From NCBI RefSeq assembly GCF_000687915.1, contig NZ_JHZY01000004.1, positions 1,002,001 through 1,066,000 of the forward strand: a stretch of DNA of 64,000 nt. The letters are read 5' to 3'. Source of the DNA: Leeuwenhoekiella sp. MAR_2009_132 (GTDB lineage: Bacteria > Bacteroidota > Bacteroidia > Flavobacteriales > Flavobacteriaceae). Positions 35,163 to 45,183 of the stretch are shown piece after piece. Made by a program: the position numbers and the translations under genes. Position 1 is the stretch's first letter, and the number at the start of each line of letters is the position of its first letter. The notes beneath the pieces were generated by a model. It was not told the DNA's origin, ran no database searches, and was given only the letters and a program-made list of their open reading frames with translations.

Positions 35163-36530
35163 CTAGAATACACCTATAAAGTGACTTCCTGTAGTGTTTA
35201 CCAATTCAGCTCCTTTTGTAACTGCGCCGGTGTCAGTATCTATAACATAAATGTTTCCATTTTTACCTACGGGAGCCTGAGTTACATAAATCTCATTACC
35301 ATCTACTACAAATCCCTGATATTGGAATAAGTAAAAGTCAGGATCGTAAGGTATAGCATCAATTTTTTGTGCGGTTTTAGTTTCTAAATCTACTAATGCA
35401 AAAAACCCTTGAGCTCCTGCAACACCTTCTGCAGAACCTGCGTGACGGTAAGCAACAACAGCCTTTCCATTAGCTGCTGGTCTCCACGCAAGAATATAAG
35501 CATCGTCAACGCCTAAAGCAGTGTCTAAATTAAACACATACGAATCATCATATGTATTGTCTGCATTTATTTTTAAGATATGCGAACCTTGAGGATCGCC
35601 TTGATTTGCCTGGTAAACACTTCCATTATAAAGAAAAGAGTTGATACTTCTGTATCCGTTTGTGTTACCTAATCCTACATTAGAAGTTATAACCGTAGGA
35701 TTTAATAATGATGGGTAATCTAACACGATCGTTTTAGATCCTAAAATCTCATAGCCAGATTCACTTTCTACCGTATCAGGGTTTACTTTACTTAAACGCG
35801 CTCCTATATACAATTTGTCTCCTGCAGCATTTAAAGTGGGCATATCTATTCTTGAAATATAATATCCATCTGCTTCTTCCTCGGCAGTTAACCGAAGGGT
35901 AGATTCTTCAAAATTCTTTATTAACGAGTTTTCTAAATCTAAGGTTACAATACCCATTGTTGCTTCGGTACGCATATAAAAGTCATCTGTAACAATATCT
36001 GGCGTATCATTGTCGTCAATTATATTTTCAGTGTTTACATACACTGCAGCTCCGGTCTGGTCTCCATCAAAAAGCTTTATCCATCGTGGTGCAGATCCTA
36101 CATACGGTTCAATGCTTATATCAGAACCTACTTTTACAAAATCCTGACCACCGCCTACTGCAAATTTTGAATAGTTACCACCGGTATCGCCTGCATAACT
36201 AATATTAAAAATAGTGCTACCATCTTCAGAAGACTGTAAACGTGCCGTTCTATTAGAAGGTACTGTAAACCCGTTGTTAAAAGCGTCTACAGAAAAGTTA
36301 GGATCTTTTGCCTCTTCACTGGTAATCGAAAAAATAGAAGTTCCTCCATTACCATCTCCCGGGTTTGTACCCATTCGTGCAGCTGCAATGGTAATAAATC
36401 GTGATTCTGCTACAGGATCTGTGCCGGGGTCTGTATTTTCATTTGTATCGTCTGTACTACAAGATGCCATTAAACTTGCTAGCAGTATTCCTGCTGCGAC
36501 ATATTTGATATTGAAAAAATTACGTTTCAT
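35163..36530 (-). CDS. DUF4374 surface lipoprotein, XusB-like
   Basis: A 455-aa lipoprotein (signal ending LASLMASCSTDD) built of repeated beta-blade-like segments such as YAGDTGGNYSKFAV, YISRIDMPTLNAAGDKLYIG and FFALVDLETKTAQKI. This is the DUF4374 beta-propeller type. Its gene follows a TonB-dependent receptor by 17 nt. In Bacteroides a DUF4374 lipoprotein (XusB) binds ferric xenosiderophores and feeds the receptor XusA, and the pairing here suggests the same role. A XusC-like PepSY membrane reductase is not adjacent. No Fur gene is in view. Confidence 0.8.
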   Translation of the reverse strand: MKRNFFNIKYVAAGILLASLMASCSTDDTNENTDPGTDPVAESRFITIAAARMGTNPGDGNGGTSIFSITSEEAKDPNFSVDAFNNGFTVPSNRTARLQSSEDGSTIFNISYAGDTGGNYSKFAVGGGQDFVKVGSDISIEPYVGSAPRWIKLFDGDQTGAAVYVNTENIIDDNDTPDIVTDDFYMRTEATMGIVTLDLENSLIKNFEESTLRLTAEEEADGYYISRIDMPTLNAAGDKLYIGARLSKVNPDTVESESGYEILGSKTIVLDYPSLLNPTVITSNVGLGNTNGYRSINSFLYNGSVYQANQGDPQGSHILKINADNTYDDSYVFNLDTALGVDDAYILAWRPAANGKAVVAYRHAGSAEGVAGAQGFFALVDLETKTAQKIDAIPYDPDFYLFQYQGFVVDGNEIYVTQAPVGKNGNIYVIDTDTGAVTKGAELVNTTGSHFIGVF

Positions 36531-36547
36531 AATAGTTACTTTAGTAA

Positions 36548-38956
36548 TTAAAATTTATTGATTGTATAGTTTAGTTTTAAGTAGAAAGCTCTTCCGGGTT
36601 TTTGTACCGAAAGGTTATCAAACACAGGCCTGTCGAAAATATTCTTGACATCAAAACTCATTACGAGGTTGTTTTTAGGAAAGCTGTAGCTCAACCCAAA
36701 ATCCTGTTGTAATTGTTCAGGCACTTTAAAAAATTCGTCGCCTACGGTGTTTGACCCTTGTGGTACGAGATAGGAAAACTCATCTGTATAATACAGAGTG
36801 TAGAACAGATTTAAACGGGCATCTTTTTGTATGAAGTCTTTAAATGAATATCTAAGACTACCGTTCATAGTGAGAAAAGGCGTATTGGGAACATTAACCT
36901 GAGATCCGCGATTCTCTATTTTTAGATCAAATTTTGATACATTAAAATTGAATCCAAAATTTCTATCATAGCTATAGTTTAGTTGCGCATCAATCCCTTT
37001 TGAAGTTCCGCTTCCCTGATTAACATAAACGATTAGTTCGTCGTCTATGTTTGATGAATTTTCAATAGGAAGTCCTATTCGGTCTTTTATATTTCGGGTA
37101 AATAAGTTAGTAGAAACCGTGAATTGATGTTTCTTGATATTAAACGAACCATACCTAAAACCAAGGTTGTAGTTATTACTTTGCTCAGGATTTATACTGG
37201 AGTTAGCAACCACATTATCTCCATCATTCCCAAAAATTTCGGTCTCATTAGGTAAGCGTATGGCTTTCTCTGCAGAAGTAAGCAAGGTAAGCTCAGGTAA
37301 AATCGCATAAGAAAGTGCAAACCCGTAGCCTTCATAGGTTTTGTTACTACTTACCACCTCATCTACAACTTGACTATCACCATTTGCATCGGTCGTCAAT
37401 GCAGGGTCAACACTCACCGATTTTTGCTGATAGTGCTTACCAAATAAACTGGCTTCTAGCTTATCATCAAAGGCATTAAATTCATAAGTAAACGAGTAAA
37501 TATTTTTGTATAAATCTCTAGTACCTATAAATGTATTTTCTAAAAGGGATACGAGCTCATCGCTATCTTCGCGATCAATCCCGCTATAAACGTGATTAAG
37601 CAAAAATCGATGATTGTCATTTACTGCGTAGGATAATCCCGTACGTATAGATGCTACATTTCGCTTAATCTTTGCCAGTGTAGGACCACCTTCTTGTTGA
37701 GAACCCCACAGATATTCAAATTCGTCGCCTCTAAAGTCAATGGCACGCTCACCCGCCCAGCTATAAGCTGCAGCAACGGTATCGTTTACCTGACGGTTAC
37801 GTTTACCGTAATATCCATTTAAATTAAGATCTAAACCTTCTATGAATAAATTTTGCTTTTGGTACGTAAGATTTGCAAGTGTCGCGTCAGACTCTAGAAA
37901 ACGACCCTTATACGGTCTTATCGTCATAAATGCACCGTGCTGTACTTCTTTGTAATCGTCAGAACCGGTAAAGCCTACAAAAAATTGATCTGCCCAGTTT
38001 ACATTGGTAAATCCTAATTGTACCATTCCACCAGTTGAGCGGTAGGCATCATTAAATCTACGAGCTGTAATGGGAGTTTGTACACCTCCTAACCCTGCAA
38101 CTACAACACTTCTACCCGAAACTTTATAATCATTATCTGAATAATTATGAAATCCCGAAGCTTTAATGGTAAAGCCCGAATCTTCAAATCGGTATAAACC
38201 ATTTACACTTGCCTGAAAGGTATTAAACGATCCATAAGAAGCGGAAGCATTTAGATGTGTGTTGGCAGTTTTATCTAAAACAATATTTATAGCTCCTCCT
38301 AAAGCATCATCGGCCAGATAACCGGGCACAACACCCTTGTACACTTCAATCTGCTCAATTAATGAAGGTGGAATACTATTTAGGTTGAATGACGAGCCAA
38401 AGGTTGAAATAGGAATCCCGTCTATAAAAATACGTACCGCGCTTCCTGAAAGTCCGTTTAAGGAATATTCAACATTAGAACCCAATCCCCCATTTTGACG
38501 AATCTTAACCCCAACGGTGGTATTGAGCAATTCGTTAGTTTGTATATTACGCTGGCTGGCTTCTTCGGTATTTACAATATTAACTGCAAAGCCTTTTTTC
38601 TCAATTTTTGTCTTTAAAGATTCACCCTGAATAGCAACTTCATCAAGCTCATAATCTTTATCATTCTTAAGCTGAATATCGAATCGCAGCGGAGCATTTT
38701 TTACAATTACCTGCTCAAAATCCATAAAGTCACCTGAAGTAATCTCTAAGGTGTAAGTACCCGATGGTAGATTTTTTAACACATAAATTCCAGCTTCATT
38801 AGATACTACACGCTGACCATATTTAGTGTGATTTAATTGAATGCTGGTATTAGCAACCAGATATCCATTTGCATCTTTAACCACACCACTAATGTCATAT
38901 TGTGCAGCTGCCAAAACCGGAAAAAGAAATAATAAAAGAATTAATTTTTGCTTCAT
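36548..38956 (-). CDS. TonB-dependent receptor, XusA-like siderophore type
   Basis: An 802-aa outer-membrane receptor: signal MKQKLILLLFLFPVLAAAQ, a carboxypeptidase-like domain (ISGVVKDANGYLVANTSIQL), and a plug with IRQNGGLGSNVEYSLNGLSG and IEQIEVYKGVVPGYLADDALGG. The barrel ends GRAFYLKLNYTINKF with a terminal Phe. It is smaller than SusC proteins and lacks their SusD partner, matching ferric-siderophore receptors. Frames also start at 38977 and 38962, but the signal peptide begins at 38956. The DUF4374 lipoprotein gene is next in the operon. An AT-rich inverted repeat about 30 bp upstream may be regulatory. Confidence 0.88.
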   Translation of the reverse strand: MKQKLILLLFLFPVLAAAQYDISGVVKDANGYLVANTSIQLNHTKYGQRVVSNEAGIYVLKNLPSGTYTLEITSGDFMDFEQVIVKNAPLRFDIQLKNDKDYELDEVAIQGESLKTKIEKKGFAVNIVNTEEASQRNIQTNELLNTTVGVKIRQNGGLGSNVEYSLNGLSGSAVRIFIDGIPISTFGSSFNLNSIPPSLIEQIEVYKGVVPGYLADDALGGAINIVLDKTANTHLNASASYGSFNTFQASVNGLYRFEDSGFTIKASGFHNYSDNDYKVSGRSVVVAGLGGVQTPITARRFNDAYRSTGGMVQLGFTNVNWADQFFVGFTGSDDYKEVQHGAFMTIRPYKGRFLESDATLANLTYQKQNLFIEGLDLNLNGYYGKRNRQVNDTVAAAYSWAGERAIDFRGDEFEYLWGSQQEGGPTLAKIKRNVASIRTGLSYAVNDNHRFLLNHVYSGIDREDSDELVSLLENTFIGTRDLYKNIYSFTYEFNAFDDKLEASLFGKHYQQKSVSVDPALTTDANGDSQVVDEVVSSNKTYEGYGFALSYAILPELTLLTSAEKAIRLPNETEIFGNDGDNVVANSSINPEQSNNYNLGFRYGSFNIKKHQFTVSTNLFTRNIKDRIGLPIENSSNIDDELIVYVNQGSGTSKGIDAQLNYSYDRNFGFNFNVSKFDLKIENRGSQVNVPNTPFLTMNGSLRYSFKDFIQKDARLNLFYTLYYTDEFSYLVPQGSNTVGDEFFKVPEQLQQDFGLSYSFPKNNLVMSFDVKNIFDRPVFDNLSVQKPGRAFYLKLNYTINKF

Positions 38957-38984
38957 CAACATTAAATTGAATTGCAAACTTATA

Positions 38985-39009
38985 TTTATTTAGATTAAGT
39001 ACAAATAAA
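38985..39009. promoter_or_regulatory. AT-rich inverted repeat upstream of TonB receptor
   Basis: TTTATTT-N11-AAATAAA with AGATTAAG-like core bases. The place fits an iron-responsive operator, but the match to any Fur consensus is weak. The rest of the gap to 39227 shows no other clear feature. Confidence 0.3.
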
Positions 39010-39227
39010 AATAAGGAATTTAATTAATCAGAGTCCCCAGCAATTACTGGAACTCCCGTAGCCATTAGGTTTGCGGCATTAATTAAAAAAAAGAAAGTTT
39101 TTAAAATGAGAAGAGGATGTATTAGGAGATTCAATACAAAGAAATCTAGTAAAAAAATTTACACAGGGAGATATAAACTGCTACTCACCGAAGCTTAACC
39201 AGGTTCTTAATCTGTCTGATTTAATAC

Positions 39228-39932
39228 CTATAACAAGCCATCGCTAACTTGAGTAAGCGAGACTTTGTCACTAATTTTAATACGCTTCCCTTCGGTTTCT
39301 ATAAGTCCGCTTTTTTTGAACTTAGCAAGGGAGCGTATGCACAATTCGGTGGCGGTGCCTACCACATCTGCAATGTCATTTCGTGACAGTATCAGACTAA
39401 GATAGCCGTCTGCATCGGTGCCAAAATGGGTATCGAGATAAAGTAAAATACCGGCCAGACGCTGGTTAACAGTTTTCTGAGCCATATTTACAATAACGTC
39501 ATCTGCCAGTTTGAGTTCGCGGGCCATATTTTTGAGCAAGGCCTGTATAAATTCGGGGTTTTTAGACAGGCTTTCGGTAAAATTCTCTTTCGGTATAAAA
39601 CAAACCTGCATATCGTTGAGTGCAACCGCACTAAGGTTTGCGGCTTCTTCGGCAATGAGTGAACGCTGCCCCATTACCTCGCCTTTAGAAGCAATTTTTA
39701 CAATTTGATCCTTTCCGTTTTCGCTAAGCTTAGAAAGTTTAGAAACCCCATTACGCACACAAAAAACACCCCCAAGTTTCTCACCTTCCTTAAAAAGTGC
39801 TTCTCCCTTTTTTATGCTGCGTGAAACTTTACTATCAGAAATTATCTTAAGCTCTTCTTTTTTAAGGGCTTTAAGTGAATTAAGTTCTCTGATAATACAA
39901 TTTTCACACCGGGATTCTTCGTGTACTGCCAT
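39228..39932 (-). CDS. Crp/Fnr family transcriptional regulator
   Basis: A 234-aa regulator. The N-terminal arm carries a C-x2-C motif (Cys9, Cys12). The cNMP-like beta-barrel spans about 25-145 and contains Cys58 and Cys111. A dimer helix and a Crp-type HTH (RNDIADVVGTATELCIRSLAKF) follow. The recognition helix keeps Glu-x3-Arg. Cys9, Cys12 and Cys111 line up roughly with three of the four Fe-S ligands of E. coli FNR (20, 23, 122), but no equivalent of Cys29 is seen, so oxygen sensing by a 4Fe-4S cluster is possible but unproven. It is divergent from ccoI; the TGAC-N4-GTCA site lies between them, and a perfect TAATTTTG element sits 4 nt before its ATG, suggesting leaderless, autoregulated expression. 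Confidence 0.88.
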   Translation of the reverse strand: MAVHEESRCENCIIRELNSLKALKKEELKIISDSKVSRSIKKGEALFKEGEKLGGVFCVRNGVSKLSKLSENGKDQIVKIASKGEVMGQRSLIAEEAANLSAVALNDMQVCFIPKENFTESLSKNPEFIQALLKNMARELKLADDVIVNMAQKTVNQRLAGILLYLDTHFGTDADGYLSLILSRNDIADVVGTATELCIRSLAKFKKSGLIETEGKRIKISDKVSLTQVSDGLL

Positions 39933-39936
39933 ACTT

Positions 39937-40006
39937 CAAAATTAGCAAAATTTTTAAGCCAACTGACAAAAGTCATCTTTTATCAAATACCACTTTCAGT
40001 ACTTTG
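39937..40006. promoter_or_regulatory. Divergent crp/ccoI control region with Crp/Fnr-type operator
   Basis: Operator TGACAAAAGTCA (39964-39975). Toward ccoI, 23 bp later, GTACTTTG (39999-40006) provides the -7 position. Toward the crp gene, TAATTTTG (39944-39937) lies 19 bp from the operator, so binding would cover that promoter's upstream element and might repress it. Confidence 0.7.
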
Positions 40007-40035
40007 TTTCAGGTATTTGAGCAAATTAGATTAAA

Positions 40036-42444
40036 ATGGAAAACTGTTATCATTGTGGTGACGCGTGCCTGGATGGCGCTATCTCGCACCGGAACAAAAT
40101 ATTTTGTTGTAGAGGTTGTACAACCGTATTTGATATTCTACAAGACAATGATCTGTCGTATTACTATGATTTAGATAAAAGTCCGGGTAGTACCCCTAAG
40201 ACCATCAAAGGCAAATTTGACTTTTTGGATAATGCTGAAATACGCAAAAAACTACTGGAATTTGATGAACAGGATACCCAGATTGTATCATTTGTTATAC
40301 CGGCAATACACTGCAGCTCGTGCATCTGGGTATTAGAAAACCTCAACAAACTCAATGCTGCAATTAAAAACTCACAGGTAAACTTTCCCGAAAAATCTGT
40401 GCGTATTACCTATAACGCTTCAGCAATAGATTTAAAAAAAGTTGTAGAATTAGTCTGCATGTTGGGGTATGAACCTTCTATCTCCCTGCAGGATTTCAGT
40501 AAAAAAGAAAAGAAAACAGACCCAAGTCTCATTTACAAACTGGGAGTTGCCGGCTTTGCTTTTGGCAATATTATGTTTCTTTCCTTTCCGGAATATTTTG
40601 ACGTTAATGAGTTTTGGCTAGACCGCTATAAAACAGTTTTTAGAGTGTTGATGCTGCTTTTTTCCCTTCCGGTTGTTTTTTATTCGGCTCAGGATTATTT
40701 CAGCTCTGCTTATAAATCCCTGCGTTCAAAAATACTCAACATAGATGTGCCTATCGCTTTGGGGATTTTAGTCTTGTTTTTTCGATCGTGTTATGAAGTT
40801 ATCGCGCAAACAGGAACCGGCTTTTTTGATAGTCTTTCGGGTCTGGTGTTCTTTTTACTCTTAGGAAAGTTTTTTCAGCAAAAAACATACTCTTTTCTAT
40901 CTTTTGAGCGGGATTATAAATCCTATTTCCCTATAGCAGTAACCCAGATCATTACTTCACAAAATAACAAAAAGCGTACTCTAGAAAAACAAACACCTGT
41001 TTACAACATAAAACCGGGAGATCATATACTTATACGTAATGGCGAACTGTTGCCTTGCGATGCCACACTTCTTAAAGGTGAAGGTCTTATTGATTACAGC
41101 TTTGTCACTGGTGAGGCAGAGCCTGTAGCAAAAAACAAGGGCGACCATCTTTTTGCCGGTGGCCGCCAGCAGGGAGGTGTTATTGAACTCTGTGTTACAA
41201 AAGCAGTTGAGCAAAGCTACTTAACACAATTATGGAGTAATGAGGTGTTTACAAAAGAAAAATTCACAGAATTTGATACCCTTACAACCCGTATAAGCAA
41301 ACATTTTACGTTGGGTATTTTAAGTATTGCTTTTAGTGCTGCGGGCTTCTGGTATGTCTATGACGCTTCAAAAGTGTTTAATGTATTCACAGCCATTCTT
41401 ATAGTTGCCTGCCCCTGTGCGCTGGCATTATCTGCTCCTTTTACTTTGGGTAATTTATTACGTATTATGGGTCGCCATAAACTTTATTTAAAAAATGCGC
41501 AGGTTATAGAGCAACTCGCAGCAATAGATACAGTGGTTTTTGATAAAACCGGCACCTTAACAACCACATCAGAAACTGCTATACGCTATGAGGGCATTGC
41601 ACTTACTCCTTCTGAAGAATCACTGCTTACAAACACATTAAGAGCCTCTAATCATCCGCTTAGCAGAAGCTTATATACACTTCTCAAAGATCATAACATA
41701 CAAACCTTAGATGAATTTAAGGAACACATAGGAAAAGGACTCACCGGTACACAAAATGATACTACCATTAAAATAGGATCGTACGATTTTGTGGGTGGTA
41801 ATACCAGAAACCTTGTGCACAACACAGGCAAACAAACTACTGTACACATAAGTACAAACAGTGATTATAAAGGATGTTACATTCTTTATAACCGCTATCG
41901 CGAAAACCTTAACGATGTCTTTGAAAGTTTAAGTAAACAGAACCACTTAATTATTCTTTCAGGCGATAATGACGGAGAACAGGACCAATTAAAAAAACGC
42001 ATTTCAACTGAAGTCGAAATGTATTTTAACCAGCAGCCTGGCGACAAATTAGAATTTATAAAAGCATTGCAGCAAACGGGTAAAAAAGTAGTTATGATAG
42101 GCGACGGTCTTAATGATAGTGGCGCTTTAGCTCAAAGTGATGTAGGTATTGCACTCTCTGAAAATATCAATGTATTCTCGCCCGCATGTGACGGAATATT
42201 AGATGCTTCCCGCTTTAAACAATTACCCGCTTATTTAAAGTTGGCTAAACAAGGCGTGCACATCATTAAATGGAGTTTTGTCTTCTCGTTACTCTACAAT
42301 CTTATAGGGCTCTCACTGGCAATTACAGCAAATTTAAAACCCGTTTACGCAGCTATTCTAATGCCCTTAAGTTCTATAAGTATTGTAGCATTTACAACTC
42401 TTAGCACCTATTTACTGGGTAAAAATTTAAGTAAAAAACCTTGA
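40036..42444 (+). CDS. ccoI: CcoI/FixI copper-transporting P1B-type ATPase
   Basis: An 802-aa ATPase for copper export to the periplasm during cbb3 oxidase maturation. The N-terminus has a Cys-rich metal-binding domain (CYHCGDAC, IFCCRGCTTVF) followed by an HMA domain with AIHCSSCIW. The membrane copper site is Cys459-Pro-Cys461 (VACPCALALSAP). The phosphorylation Asp503 is in DKTGTLT, and the hinge is GDGLNDSGAL. The double N-terminal metal domain is typical of the CcoI branch rather than CopA. It lies directly upstream of ccoS and ccoNO but has its own operator/promoter. Confidence 0.93.
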   Translation: MENCYHCGDACLDGAISHRNKIFCCRGCTTVFDILQDNDLSYYYDLDKSPGSTPKTIKGKFDFLDNAEIRKKLLEFDEQDTQIVSFVIPAIHCSSCIWVLENLNKLNAAIKNSQVNFPEKSVRITYNASAIDLKKVVELVCMLGYEPSISLQDFSKKEKKTDPSLIYKLGVAGFAFGNIMFLSFPEYFDVNEFWLDRYKTVFRVLMLLFSLPVVFYSAQDYFSSAYKSLRSKILNIDVPIALGILVLFFRSCYEVIAQTGTGFFDSLSGLVFFLLLGKFFQQKTYSFLSFERDYKSYFPIAVTQIITSQNNKKRTLEKQTPVYNIKPGDHILIRNGELLPCDATLLKGEGLIDYSFVTGEAEPVAKNKGDHLFAGGRQQGGVIELCVTKAVEQSYLTQLWSNEVFTKEKFTEFDTLTTRISKHFTLGILSIAFSAAGFWYVYDASKVFNVFTAILIVACPCALALSAPFTLGNLLRIMGRHKLYLKNAQVIEQLAAIDTVVFDKTGTLTTTSETAIRYEGIALTPSEESLLTNTLRASNHPLSRSLYTLLKDHNIQTLDEFKEHIGKGLTGTQNDTTIKIGSYDFVGGNTRNLVHNTGKQTTVHISTNSDYKGCYILYNRYRENLNDVFESLSKQNHLIILSGDNDGEQDQLKKRISTEVEMYFNQQPGDKLEFIKALQQTGKKVVMIGDGLNDSGALAQSDVGIALSENINVFSPACDGILDASRFKQLPAYLKLAKQGVHIIKWSFVFSLLYNLIGLSLAITANLKPVYAAILMPLSSISIVAFTTLSTYLLGKNLSKKP

Positions 42445-42506
42445 GTAATCTCACGGGATACTAAGCAGATTTTAATCTCCATTATTTAGTGAAAAACTTC
42501 CAAAGC

Positions 42507-42549
42507 TGACAAAAGTCATCTTTTAAAATAGACTGTACCGATAATTTTA
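42507..42549 (+). promoter_or_regulatory. Crp/Fnr-type operator plus promoter for ccoS-ccoNOQP
   Basis: Operator TGACAAAAGTCA (42507-42518), 23 bp, then TAATTTTA (42542-42549). The operator core is identical to that in front of ccoI. Confidence 0.78.
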
Positions 42550-42569
42550 CATTTCAAATCAGGTAAGGT

Positions 42570-42785
42570 ATGAGTATCATTTATATGCTTCTCGCGATAA
42601 GCGTGATAGTGGCACTAGTTTTTTTTGTGGCGTTTATTTTTTCGGTGCGAAAAGGACAGTACGATGACACCTATACCCCATCGGTACGGATGCTTTTTGA
42701 AGACGAACTCGTAAAACCCAGAGAGTCTTCCGTAGAAAAGTCGGAAAAACCTATCACTAACACACCTAATCCGAAATTGAAGTAA
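42570..42785 (+). CDS. ccoS: CcoS, cbb3 oxidase assembly protein
   Basis: A 71-aa protein with one membrane helix ([24 protein letters not shown]), then the conserved RKGQYDD and a short cytoplasmic tail. CcoS is needed for cofactor insertion into the cbb3 oxidase. It is the first gene of the oxidase transcript, 2 nt before ccoNO. Confidence 0.9.
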   Translation: MSIIYMLLAISVIVALVFFVAFIFSVRKGQYDDTYTPSVRMLFEDELVKPRESSVEKSEKPITNTPNPKLK

Positions 42786-42787
42786 TT

Positions 42788-44992
42788 ATGCAAACAGAAC
42801 AGTTTTATTACGATAACAAGGTCGTAAGAAAGTTTATCATCGCCACCATCTTCTGGGGGCTCATCGGGATGAGCGTAGGATTGCTACTGGCATTTATGTT
42901 TTTATTCCCAAATATCACAGACGGTATTTCATGGTTAAGTTTTGGGCGTCTGCGCCCATTACATACAAATGCGGTGATATTTGCCTTTGTAGGTAATGCT
43001 ATTTTTGCCGGGGTTTACTACTCCTCACAACGCCTTCTTAAAGCCCGTATGTGGAAAGACTGGTTGAGCAACCTAAACTTTTGGGGATGGCAGGCTATTA
43101 TTGTAGGTGCTGCAATCACACTTCCGCTAGGATATACTACGTCAAAAGAATATGCAGAATTAGAGTGGCCTTTTGATATTGCTATTGCGGTGATCTGGGT
43201 GGTTTTTGGCGCAAATCTTATAGGCACCATTCTTAAAAGAAGACAACGACACTTATATGTTGCTATCTGGTTCTATTTAGGAACTTTTGTAACTGTCGCT
43301 GTTTTGCATATTGTAAACAGTATAGAAATTCCTGTGAGTGCCTTAAAAAGCTACTCGGTTTATGCCGGAGTGCAGGATGCGCTGGTGCAATGGTGGTATG
43401 GGCACAATGCAGTAGCATTTTTCTTAACCACTCCGTTTTTAGGACTTATGTATTATTTCGTCCCTAAAGCTGCAAACAGACCGGTGTATTCCTACCGCTT
43501 GTCTATCGTGCATTTCTGGTCGCTAATTTTTATTTACATCTGGGCAGGACCGCATCATTTACTCTACACCGCATTACCCGAATGGGCACAAAATCTGGGT
43601 GTGGCGTTTTCAATAATGCTTTTACTCCCTTCCTGGGGTGGTATGATAAACGGACTTTTAACCCTGCGTGGTGCGTGGGATAAAGTGCGTACAGACCCGG
43701 TTCTTAAATTTATGGTCGTGGCGATTACCGGTTATGGTATGGCAACTTTTGAAGGGCCTATGCTATCCCTTAAAAATGTAAATGCCATCGCCCATTTTAG
43801 TGACTGGATTATTGCACACGTTCATGTAGGTGCCTTAGCCTGGAATGGTTTTCTAACCTTTGGTATGATTTACTGGATGGTGCCGCGTCTGTTTAACACA
43901 AAACTCTGGTCTGTTAAACTGGCTAACGTTCACTTCTGGGTGGGAACGCTGGGGATTATAATGTATGCACTTCCTATGTATGTTGCCGGTTTTGTACAGG
44001 CTTCTATGTGGAAACAATTTAACCCCGACGGAACCCTTACCTACGGAAACTTCCTCGAAACAGTAGCCGAAATCATCCCGATGTACTGGATGCGTGCAAT
44101 AGGTGGCACACTATATATTATAGGTGCATTTGTAATGCTGTATAACATTGTACATACCATACGCAGCGGAAGCAAAGTAACAGACGAACTGGCTGAAGCG
44201 GCACCACTCACTCGTGTTACTAAAAAACGAACTTCTAAAGAGGGCTATCACACCTGGCTGGAGCGCCGCCCGGTACAATTAACCATTTTTGCTACCATCG
44301 CCATCTTAATAGGAGGTATGGTGCAAATTATACCGTCGTTAATTGTTGACGATTACGTGCCCATTATTTCAACCGTTAAGCCCTATACTCCGCTAGAATT
44401 AGAGGGCCGCGATTTATATATAAGAGAAGGTTGTGTAGGCTGTCACTCGCAAATGATACGCCCGTTTAGAAGCGAAGTAGAACGTTATGGCGAGTATTCA
44501 AAATCTGGAGAATATGTGTATGACCATCCGTTTTTATGGGGAAGCAAGCGTACAGGACCAGATTTATTTCGCGTAGGCGGAAAGTATTCAGACAACTGGC
44601 ACCTCAACCATTTATACGATCCGCAGAGCACCTCGTCGGGTTCGATTATGCCGTCGTACAGTTGGTTAATTCATAACAAACTCGATAAGTCGAATACCGA
44701 GACAAAGTTGCGGGCGATGCAAACGCTGGGTGTCCCCTACACGGTAGAAGATATCGCCAGAGCGCAACAGTGGATGACCGAGCAGGGTACCGAAATTGAA
44801 AAAAACTTATATGCAGATCCTGATTTTGCCAGGACCTATGAGTCTGACAAAAAATACGCAGCAGATAACAATGAAGAATTTATAGAAATGCGCAACCGCG
44901 AAGTTGTAGCACTTATCGCCTACTTACAACGCCTGGGAACCGATATCAAAATTAAGTCTGGCACTACCGCAACCGATGCTAAAAACGAATAG
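42788..44992 (+). CDS. ccoNO: Fused CcoN-CcoO, cbb3-type cytochrome c oxidase subunits I/II
   Basis: A 734-aa protein. Residues 1-475 are CcoN with about 12 helices and the haem/copper ligands in [22 protein letters not shown] and [12 protein letters not shown]. After a linker, residues about 500-734 are CcoO: one helix ([19 protein letters not shown]) and a c-type haem site CVGCH (about 549-553), with Met ligand in the SIMPSYSWL segment. This fusion is usual in Bacteroidota. The complex reduces oxygen at high affinity and pumps protons in the inner membrane. Confidence 0.95.
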   Translation: MQTEQFYYDNKVVRKFIIATIFWGLIGMSVGLLLAFMFLFPNITDGISWLSFGRLRPLHTNAVIFAFVGNAIFAGVYYSSQRLLKARMWKDWLSNLNFWGWQAIIVGAAITLPLGYTTSKEYAELEWPFDIAIAVIWVVFGANLIGTILKRRQRHLYVAIWFYLGTFVTVAVLHIVNSIEIPVSALKSYSVYAGVQDALVQWWYGHNAVAFFLTTPFLGLMYYFVPKAANRPVYSYRLSIVHFWSLIFIYIWAGPHHLLYTALPEWAQNLGVAFSIMLLLPSWGGMINGLLTLRGAWDKVRTDPVLKFMVVAITGYGMATFEGPMLSLKNVNAIAHFSDWIIAHVHVGALAWNGFLTFGMIYWMVPRLFNTKLWSVKLANVHFWVGTLGIIMYALPMYVAGFVQASMWKQFNPDGTLTYGNFLETVAEIIPMYWMRAIGGTLYIIGAFVMLYNIVHTIRSGSKVTDELAEAAPLTRVTKKRTSKEGYHTWLERRPVQLTIFATIAILIGGMVQIIPSLIVDDYVPIISTVKPYTPLELEGRDLYIREGCVGCHSQMIRPFRSEVERYGEYSKSGEYVYDHPFLWGSKRTGPDLFRVGGKYSDNWHLNHLYDPQSTSSGSIMPSYSWLIHNKLDKSNTETKLRAMQTLGVPYTVEDIARAQQWMTEQGTEIEKNLYADPDFARTYESDKKYAADNNEEFIEMRNREVVALIAYLQRLGTDIKIKSGTTATDAKNE

Positions 44993-44994
44993 CC

Positions 44995-45183
44995 ATGTTA
45001 AAATTTATAAAACAAAATCTAGAAAATATTGATGGGGTAGCCATTTACCCCATCATTTCCCTACTCATTTTTTTCCTCTTTTTTGTAGCTCTTTTTTTAT
45101 GGGTTTTTACAGCTAAAAAAGAACATATTAAAGAGGTAAGTAATATTCCTTTTGACGATCAATTAAAATCTGACCAGCCATGA
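44995..45183 (+). CDS. ccoQ: CcoQ/FixQ-like cbb3 oxidase subunit
   Basis: A 62-aa single-helix protein (IYPIISLLIFFLFFVALFLWVFTA) followed by a basic/acidic tail starting KKEHI. Position and form match CcoQ, which stabilises CcoP in the complex. It starts 2 nt after ccoNO and overlaps ccoP by 4 nt. Confidence 0.85.
   Translation: MLKFIKQNLENIDGVAIYPIISLLIFFLFFVALFLWVFTAKKEHIKEVSNIPFDDQLKSDQP

Noticed and set aside
39105..39197. 30-codon plus-strand ORF upstream of the crp gene
   Set aside because: No ribosome-binding signal, odd basic composition, and no coupling to any neighbour.
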